Positions 7,315-11,891 of a stretch of DNA of 11,891 bases are shown here, in pieces. Source of the stretch: an uncultured Candidatus Saccharibacteria bacterium (GTDB lineage Bacteria > Patescibacteriota > Saccharimonadia > Saccharimonadales > Saccharimonadaceae). The stretch is from contig CALEKV010000148.1 in the NCBI GenBank assembly GCA_937902525.1, positions 1-11,891 on the forward strand. Direction: 5' to 3'. The notes below the pieces were generated by a model, which worked only from the letters and a program-made list of their open reading frames with translations, was not told the DNA's origin and did not search any database. The translations under genes were made by a program, and so were the position numbers. Position 1 is the first letter of the stretch. Each line of letters opens with the position of its first letter.

Positions 7315-8634
7315 TTATTTTCCGTATTGGTTACGGTAGTAATTGATGGCGCTGTCTGGGTATTGAACAGTATTGCCAGACCGGATTTGGCTACGGACGT
7401 CACTGTCAAATGCGTTGGCGCTGCGGGAGGGATAAGCGAGGGTTAAATCTGCTATGTAGGTAACCGTTAATACACTGCATAATCCTATTGCTCCGTATAT
7501 ATAACGCCACCTCATTAGCAATATGCGTTGCCAGCCGATACTGATAATGATAATGAAAAATGGCCAGGCCCCGGTAGCGCGCAAAAAATGCGGTTGGCCT
7601 TCATTAGTGAGTGCTGAACCGAGCGTGGCTATAATAACGCCAACACTAGCTATGAGGAGCGGTGCGTGTAAGGGTCTTAGTTGGCTGCGTGGCTTGCGCC
7701 ATTGTGCAATCAAACCGATTATGCCAATCAGCCCAACCCCACCGAGCATGCCAAACATGCCAGTGCTGTGCCTGAGGTTAGGGTCACCGGTTATAAAAAG
7801 TGTAACCGGATTTAGGATTAGGACATAGTTAATAATCATCTGCGCTAAGCCAGCAATAAGGCTACCTGATATAAAGACGCTTAGTTGTGTAGTGCGCCCC
7901 ATAGCACTTGGTTGTAGTAAAAAGTTAAGTAAGGGTAGCGCAAGCAATGCTAGCGGAAGCGATGTCAATAGGATGTGTTTTATGTTTATGCGACTTCGCA
8001 AGTAAGCGTATACAACGCCGACAACTAAAAGCAATGGCCCGCTGGCGCGGAACGGTGGGTAAACGTAGGCGCCAAGCAGTAGTGACGCGCCAACTATCAT
8101 GAGCCACAACATCGTATGGTTTTTGTGGCGCATTAAGTTGCTGAAGCCAAGCCACGCTAGCGCAACAAACAAGGGTAGCATAATAGGATCCCATGCCACC
8201 GAACCACTCAGCCATGGCCACGGCATTATAAGCCCAATGATCCATGTTAAATACATGCCTTTGTTGTTATGTGTCCAGACGCGCACGCCAAGGCCAGTTA
8301 TCAATATGGCAAGTATCGTTATGAATGTCGAAAAAGCTCTAAGGGCGTATTCACCAGTGCCAAAAATACTAGCCCAGCCAACCAGGGGGTATAAGTAAAC
8401 CGCTGTGGTATAACCACCACCTGCGCTTAGTGAAAATAGCGGCCACGTCGTTCCATTAGCGTCCGTGCCATTAGTTAGCATTGAAGTCACATGGGCGCCC
8501 GTCAGGGCTTCGTCTACATAAAAACCGGGTGGCGTTACGCGTAGTATCAAAAAATGAAGAATAATTAATATGACTACAGATGCGATAGCTAGATGGCCGC
8601 TGCGCGGAATGGTAACATTTAGACGGTTCACCAT
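7315..8634 (-). CDS. Second GT-C-like polytopic membrane glycosyltransferase
   Basis: This 439-residue protein has one early membrane helix (about 14-32) then PPGFYVDEALTGAHVTSML, with Asp41-Glu42 in the position of the catalytic acidic pair of PMT-like enzymes. WPLFSLSAGGGYTTAVYLYP and FGTGEYALRAFS follow, close to the pattern in bacterial PMT_2-type proteins. Eight to ten further helices are visible, and the protein ends in a short polar tail (RSANAFDSDVRSQIRSG). It differs from the neighbouring 4709-6193 protein in length and in lacking a large C-terminal domain, so the two are not recent duplicates. It heads a two-gene unit with the acyltransferase. ATG 8634 lies three bases after a TATACT box; the adjacent GTG 8631 lies exactly six bases after it and is a possible leaderless start. 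Sugar and acceptor are unknown. Confidence 0.75.
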   Translation of the reverse strand: MVNRLNVTIPRSGHLAIASVVILIILHFLILRVTPPGFYVDEALTGAHVTSMLTNGTDANGTTWPLFSLSAGGGYTTAVYLYPLVGWASIFGTGEYALRAFSTFITILAILITGLGVRVWTHNNKGMYLTWIIGLIMPWPWLSGSVAWDPIMLPLFVALAWLGFSNLMRHKNHTMLWLMIVGASLLLGAYVYPPFRASGPLLLVVGVVYAYLRSRINIKHILLTSLPLALLALPLLNFLLQPSAMGRTTQLSVFISGSLIAGLAQMIINYVLILNPVTLFITGDPNLRHSTGMFGMLGGVGLIGIIGLIAQWRKPRSQLRPLHAPLLIASVGVIIATLGSALTNEGQPHFLRATGAWPFFIIIISIGWQRILLMRWRYIYGAIGLCSVLTVTYIADLTLAYPSRSANAFDSDVRSQIRSGNTVQYPDSAINYYRNQYGK

Positions 8635-8637
8635 ATT

Positions 8638-8646
8638 AGTATATCA
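8638..8646 (-). promoter_or_regulatory. Extended -10 promoter of the glycosyltransferase/acyltransferase unit
   Basis: The - strand reads TGATATACT, TGn plus TATACT (8638-8643). The next six bases are AATATG, then GTG, so transcription would begin near the first two codons. Confidence 0.5.
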
Positions 8647-8708
8647 GGCGGGCGTGAATGTGGCTGTTTGTGTAATGTAAATCACTTTAGTGGCGTGAAG
8701 CAGGGAGC

Positions 8709-8714
8709 TATACT
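8709..8714 (+). promoter_or_regulatory. -10 box of the peroxiredoxin gene, leaderless arrangement
   Basis: TATACT is followed by six bases (GGTAAT) and ATG 8721. A weak -35-like TTTAGT (8686-8691) lies 17 bases upstream. There is no Shine-Dalgarno in the expected window. Confidence 0.5.
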
Positions 8715-8720
8715 GGTAAT

Positions 8721-9182
8721 ATGAAGCATACTTTGCCTTATGAAGCCCCGGATTTTTCACTGTCAGGTGTTGACGGTTCTTTACACTCGCTTAAAGACTA
8801 TTCTGGACAGTGGGTAGTGTTGTATTTTTATCCACAAGACAATACGCCAGGTTGCACAGCGGAAGCGTGCGGTTTTAGAGATTACAACCAAGCCTTGCTC
8901 GAGCAGCAGGCTGTGGTGATTGGTGTATCGCAAGATTCGTTTGACAGCCATCAAGCCTTTAAGGGTAAGTATTCGTTGAACTTTTTGCTGCTAAGCGACC
9001 CTGATCATGTAGTAATGAACGCCTATGGTGCTTGGGGAAAAAAGATGTTTGGGCATGAAGGCGTATTGCGTAAAACGTTCATTATTAATCCTAGCGGCCA
9101 GGTTGTAAAAGTTTATCCAAAGGTTACGCCAGTCGGTCATGCCAAACAGGTGCTGGCAGATATAAAATCCTTGCAGACGTAG
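8721..9182 (+). CDS. bcp: Thioredoxin-dependent peroxiredoxin, PrxQ/BCP type
   Basis: The 153-residue protein reduces hydrogen and organic peroxides with thiols from thioredoxin. APDFSLSGVDGSLHSLKDYSGQWVVLYFYP opens the thioredoxin fold. The peroxidatic cysteine is Cys45 in NTPGCTAEAC and the resolving cysteine Cys50 lies five residues later, the spacing of the PrxQ/BCP subfamily. The PxxxTxxC signature and the later VLRKTFIINPSG strand (with the conserved Arg) are present. Length is standard. The protein has no signal peptide, so it is probably cytoplasmic. Its gene is a single unit, divergent from the glycosyltransferase unit with 86 bases between starts. It ends 18 bases from the convergent gatD stop with no terminator visible. 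Confidence 0.95.
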   Translation: MKHTLPYEAPDFSLSGVDGSLHSLKDYSGQWVVLYFYPQDNTPGCTAEACGFRDYNQALLEQQAVVIGVSQDSFDSHQAFKGKYSLNFLLLSDPDHVVMNAYGAWGKKMFGHEGVLRKTFIINPSGQVVKVYPKVTPVGHAKQVLADIKSLQT

Positions 9183-9200
9183 TGGTATATGGCGCAGTAA

Positions 9201-9923
9201 CTAGCGCGGGCGGGCGGCGGCAATGCGGCGCGCTTCATTTGCTAAGCGGTCATCTATAACCATTGGTGTAAATTCACCGTATTTACGCTCCACGGCTTTT
9301 TCTATCAACCAATCAGCCACTGTGGGGTTTTTAGGTAGCAACGAACCATGTAAATACGTGCCAATCACGTTTTTATATCTCGCCCCTTCTGTGGCATCCT
9401 TGCCATTATTACCAGCACCGCGGATAACTTGGCCAAAAGGTCGAATATTTTCAGCCAGTATAGTGGCGCCGCTATGGTTTTCATAACCAATGATATCGCC
9501 AAATTGGCTATTGTTGATAATGATATTACCAATCATGCGTTCGCTACCGCCATGGGTTTCGATATCTAGCAGGCCAATACCTTCAATTATCCGGCCCTCG
9601 TGGGTCTTAAAAAAATTGCCAAATAACTGGTACATGCCACATATCATCAGCATAGGTACGTTGGCGTTTGCAAGCTTAATTAGGTTTGGGCCGATTTTCA
9701 TGAGGTCTTTTTGTATTTTGTCTTGACCGCTGTCTTGACCGCCACCGCCTACGATTAAGTCCACATTGTCAGGGAATATGTCGTCAGGGTTGTGCTCCAA
9801 CAGCTCCACCAAATAACCGTGCCATTTCAAGCGGCGCTTGAGGGTGAGCGTATTGCCCCAATCGCCGTAGATATTCATATCGTGTGGGTATAGCTGCAAA
9901 AGACGGATGGTATTTTTGTTCAT
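9201..9923 (-). CDS. gatD: GatD, glutamine amidotransferase subunit of lipid II isoglutaminyl synthase
   Basis: GatD releases ammonia from glutamine and passes it to MurT, which amidates the D-glutamate of the lipid II stem peptide to D-isoglutamine on the cytoplasmic side. The 240 residues show the class I amidotransferase features: LYPHDMNIYGDWGN at the N-terminus, GGGGQD (59-64), catalytic Cys95 in MLMICGMYQLFG, Arg129 in GGSERMIGN, and catalytic His192 in VIGTYLHGSLLPKNP. The length matches the family. The start ATG overlaps the murT stop by four bases (ATGA), and a GGAG eight bases upstream is a good Shine-Dalgarno, so translation is probably coupled. Related CobB/CobQ-like amidotransferases share the fold, but the murT partner decides the call. 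Confidence 0.95.
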   Translation of the reverse strand: MNKNTIRLLQLYPHDMNIYGDWGNTLTLKRRLKWHGYLVELLEHNPDDIFPDNVDLIVGGGGQDSGQDKIQKDLMKIGPNLIKLANANVPMLMICGMYQLFGNFFKTHEGRIIEGIGLLDIETHGGSERMIGNIIINNSQFGDIIGYENHSGATILAENIRPFGQVIRGAGNNGKDATEGARYKNVIGTYLHGSLLPKNPTVADWLIEKAVERKYGEFTPMVIDDRLANEARRIAAARPR

Positions 9924-11209
9924 AAAATTTTCTCCACTGTTGCTAATTTACTTAGCTGCTTGCGGAGTTCCAACATGGCGGTGTACGTACAGTAAATGCG
10001 CTTTGGTTTGGTAGGGTTGGTTTTCATAAAATTATTTAAAGATACCGCAAGGTTTGGTTCTACGTGTTTAACTTCTACCTCGTCATATTGTAGACGCAGG
10101 GCCATGTCGTAGGCCCTAATGCCACTTACCTGGCTAACACCGTCTGGCGCAAGTGACTCAAAATCAACATCCCATAACCAGCTCATATCACGTCCATCTG
10201 CGTAGTTGTCGTTAATAGCAATCATGGTGGCGGTGCCTGCAGGGCTGAATGATTTAAGGCTAAGTCTAAAACCGGATGGGTTTTTAACTAACACTAGTTC
10301 CACGGTTGTTCCGTTGACTATAATATCTTCGCCCCGCCCAAAGGCGGGCATGACATTACTAAGAGCGTGTAGCATAGCTGGCTCGTCCAATTTATCAGAC
10401 ATAATGGCGCGGGTCACGGCAACGGCAGCCGTGGCGTTGAGTACGTTATAAATCCCCTTTAGTTTGAGCGGTACCGCGTGCGTAGCGTTGTCGTACATGA
10501 TTGTCGCGCCAGTTGTGCTTAGGCTGTTTAGCTGAGTATCGTTTTTTAGAGCAGTGCTGTCGTGAGCCGATTGTTTACCGTTTGTGTCACGCATTTGATC
10601 ATCGGTCGGGAATAGCTTGGCTAGCGATACATCGACACCATAGGTGCGCGTTGATGCTGTTATGCCATCGTAAAATTTGTCACTATTCAGCCTGGGGTCA
10701 TCGCGGTTAATGATTACGCATTCGGTCGTGGCTGTTGCCACATCGTGTAGCATCTGTGCCGTTGTGTCAATCTCGCCAAATCGGTCCAGCTGGTCACGTA
10801 ACACATTCAGAAATAACGAATACTTAGGTTTTATTTGAGTCGAAAATTTAACAGCGTAAGCTTCATCTAACTCTAGTACGGCAATGTCAAAAGGCAGCTT
10901 ACCATTTTTATTAACTGACTCAATTAAGGCAGCTACTATACCCCGGGTAAAATTACTGCCGGTGCGGTTAGTGAACGCTTTTAGGCCTTGGCTTTCTAGT
11001 AATTCCACGATCATTTTTGTGGTAGTAGTTTTACCGTTGGTGCCGCTAACGAGGACAACGCCAAGCTTTAATTGATTCAGTGTGCGTTTTAAAAAAAGGG
11101 GATCAATGTGCTCAACTACTAAGCCAGGCAGTGCCGAACCGCCGCCGCCTTTTAATTGCGATGCACGCTGGACGCCTTTGCCGATTATGGTAATGATTTG
11201 TTGTTTCAC
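9920..11209 (-). CDS. murT: MurT, Mur-ligase subunit of lipid II isoglutaminyl synthase
   Basis: MurT activates the D-Glu carboxylate of lipid II with ATP for amidation by GatD-derived ammonia. The 429 residues show the P-loop GTNGKTTT (56-63), LELDEA (112-117), VLRDQLDRFGEID (136-148), NRDDPRL (168-174), LKGIYNVLNATAAVA, FGRGE, KNPSGF (309-314) and NDNYADGRDMSWLWDV (333-348), which holds the family's conserved Asp. Unusually, the central domain lacks the Cys4 zinc ribbon that most MurT proteins carry: only Cys164 and Cys407 exist. Residues about 200-235 are instead a polar, low-complexity stretch rich in Asp, Asn, Ser, Thr and Lys. The start is GTG 11209, seven bases after a TATAAT box, again a leaderless arrangement. 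The gene forms an operon with gatD. Confidence 0.93.
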   Translation of the reverse strand: MKQQIITIIGKGVQRASQLKGGGGSALPGLVVEHIDPLFLKRTLNQLKLGVVLVSGTNGKTTTTKMIVELLESQGLKAFTNRTGSNFTRGIVAALIESVNKNGKLPFDIAVLELDEAYAVKFSTQIKPKYSLFLNVLRDQLDRFGEIDTTAQMLHDVATATTECVIINRDDPRLNSDKFYDGITASTRTYGVDVSLAKLFPTDDQMRDTNGKQSAHDSTALKNDTQLNSLSTTGATIMYDNATHAVPLKLKGIYNVLNATAAVAVTRAIMSDKLDEPAMLHALSNVMPAFGRGEDIIVNGTTVELVLVKNPSGFRLSLKSFSPAGTATMIAINDNYADGRDMSWLWDVDFESLAPDGVSQVSGIRAYDMALRLQYDEVEVKHVEPNLAVSLNNFMKTNPTKPKRIYCTYTAMLELRKQLSKLATVEKIL

Positions 11210-11216
11210 AGGTTCT

Positions 11217-11222
11217 ATTATA
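11217..11222 (-). promoter_or_regulatory. -10 box of murT-gatD, leaderless arrangement
   Basis: Consensus TATAAT on the - strand is followed by seven bases and the GTG start at 11209. Its expected -35 region (about 11240-11245) overlaps the -10 box of the divergent gene. Confidence 0.55.
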
Positions 11223-11234
11223 ACGTAAGTGACA

Positions 11235-11243
11235 TGCTATAAT
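11235..11243 (+). promoter_or_regulatory. Extended -10 promoter of the 11250 gene, leaderless arrangement
   Basis: TGCTATAAT, a TGn plus consensus TATAAT (11238-11243), is followed by exactly six bases (GAGCGT) and ATG 11250. It is the clearest of the leaderless promoters in the window. Confidence 0.65.
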
Positions 11244-11249
11244 GAGCGT

Positions 11250-11633
11250 ATGTTTATTGTGGGCCTACTTGAGTGGTGGTATGGTGACGGTTGGGCAAAA
11301 CAACTGGTGTATGCACGCGACAGGGTGTTGGGTATTTATGATTATTTTTCAATAGATTTATTGGCAAAGTCCTGGTTGGCGCCGTTTCGGCAAATCTCCG
11401 CCGGTAAAATACAAGGTTCTTTACAGGTGCAATGGAGGGCGTTCGTAGATAGGACAATATCGCGCTTTATTGGAGCGTTCATGCGCACCATCTTGATTAT
11501 GTTTGGCTGCGTGGCGATTGTACTTTTTAGTATTGCCAGCGTTGTAGCGGTGCTTTTATGGGCTGTATTACCATTTACGCCACTGGTTGGCTTGTATCTA
11601 GCGGTGATAGGATGGCTACCGTGGATGATGTAA
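11250..11633 (+). CDS. Small conserved-looking membrane protein upstream of the Clp-like gene
   Basis: The 127-residue protein has an amphipathic, aromatic N-terminus (FIVGLLEWWYGDGWAKQLV), a middle motif SWLAPFRQISAGKIQGSLQVQWRAFVDRTISRFIGAF (41-77), and two hydrophobic segments at about 78-104 and 106-124. The motif with APFRQISAGK resembles uncharacterised membrane proteins I associate with CPR genomes; that is from memory and needs a search. The in-frame GTG at 11229 would place the promoter inside the gene, so ATG 11250 is chosen. Its last 22 bases overlap the start of the following gene in another frame, suggesting translational coupling and a shared task. It has no catalytic motif; a scaffold or membrane partner of the next protein is possible but unproven. 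Confidence 0.75.
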   Translation: MFIVGLLEWWYGDGWAKQLVYARDRVLGIYDYFSIDLLAKSWLAPFRQISAGKIQGSLQVQWRAFVDRTISRFIGAFMRTILIMFGCVAIVLFSIASVVAVLLWAVLPFTPLVGLYLAVIGWLPWMM

Positions 11634-11891
11634 AGTTTGACTATTATAGCGCACGTGCACAAAAAGCGCGTTTTGGGTGGTCGCTCCGTGGTTTTTTGGG
11701 TGGCAGCTTGGGGTTGATGGTGGTTTTATTAGTGGCCGCAGGTGTCGGACTATTGGTGTATGGATTGTCCGTGGGGTGGTTTTTACTTGGGCTTGCTATT
11801 ATTCCGCAGATTATCCATGAGTGGAAGGGGCAGGAGCTCCGCCACTTGCCTTCGGCAAAAGGCGATACGATTGATGCGGTGCTTTCTGGAG
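11612..11891 (+). CDS. Membrane-anchored protein, probable N-terminus of a Clp-type AAA+ ATPase (runs off the window)
   Basis: The frame opens at ATG 11612 and is open to the edge, giving 93 residues. A polar N-terminus (MATVDDVKFDYYSARAQKARFGWSLRG) precedes two hydrophobic segments at about 28-50 and 54-68. Then comes HEWKGQELRHLPSAKGDTIDAVLSG. The SARAQKAR opening, the membrane pair and the TIDAVLSG phrase resemble N-termini of ClpC-like ATPases that I recall from CPR bacteria, placed before the Clp N domain. No AAA+ motif falls within the window, so the family call is tentative. The start overlaps the upstream gene by 22 bases; an AGG directly precedes the ATG, too close to act as a normal Shine-Dalgarno, so coupling to the upstream gene is likely. 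Confidence 0.55.
   Translation, partial: MATVDDVKFDYYSARAQKARFGWSLRGFLGGSLGLMVVLLVAAGVGLLVYGLSVGWFLLGLAIIPQIIHEWKGQELRHLPSAKGDTIDAVLSG

Overview
The window looks like a piece of the compact chromosome of a Patescibacteria/CPR bacterium, most likely Candidatus Saccharibacteria (TM7). This placement is my inference and was not tested by a search. It rests on the gene set: an RNase Y next to a sortase, an eno/gpmA pair, a MurT/GatD pair, and a small membrane protein overlapping the start of a membrane-anchored protein that resembles the N-terminus of CPR Clp-type ATPases. Very small intergenic gaps and start codons placed almost directly on -10 boxes fit too. Base composition is intermediate and even. 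I see no transposase, integrase, phage gene or CRISPR array.

Layout. 1-865 (+): C-terminal part of RNase Y, ending at a hairpin shared with a convergent sortase gene (917-1522, -). 1647-2930 (-): enolase with a strong Shine-Dalgarno, divergent from phosphoglycerate mutase (2999-3652, +). 3653-4240 (-): a four-helix membrane protein of unknown function whose stop codon abuts that of gpmA. 4241-4693: about 450 bases without a protein gene, holding a + strand terminator, tRNA-Pro(UGG) on the - strand with its terminator, and a hairpin-rich stretch bounded by a second copy of the tRNA 3' end. 4709-6193 (+): GT-C membrane glycosyltransferase. 6201-7292 and 7315-8634 (-): a two-gene unit with an OpgC-like acyltransferase and a second GT-C-like protein. 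8721-9182 (+): PrxQ/BCP peroxiredoxin. 9201-11209 (-): GatD and MurT with a 4-base overlap. 11250-11633 and 11612 to the edge (+): the membrane protein and the start of the probable Clp-like ATPase.

How the genes fit together. GpmA and enolase catalyse consecutive steps of lower glycolysis from one divergent promoter region. The sortase, two GT-C proteins, acyltransferase and MurT/GatD together suggest investment in the cell surface: peptidoglycan amidation, transfer of sugars from lipid carriers, O-acylation, and sortase-mediated attachment of surface proteins. RNase Y, the peroxiredoxin and the Clp-like protein are housekeeping RNA turnover, peroxide defence and proteostasis.

The most noteworthy signals are: (1) a duplicated tRNA-Pro 3' end, each copy next to a hairpin, enclosing a structured non-coding segment; (2) six genes whose start codon lies 6-7 bases after a -10-like box, often an extended TGn box, suggesting leaderless mRNAs, while eno and gatD use good Shine-Dalgarno sites; (3) a MurT without the usual Cys4 zinc ribbon; (4) a + strand terminator that implies antisense transcription through a whole gene.
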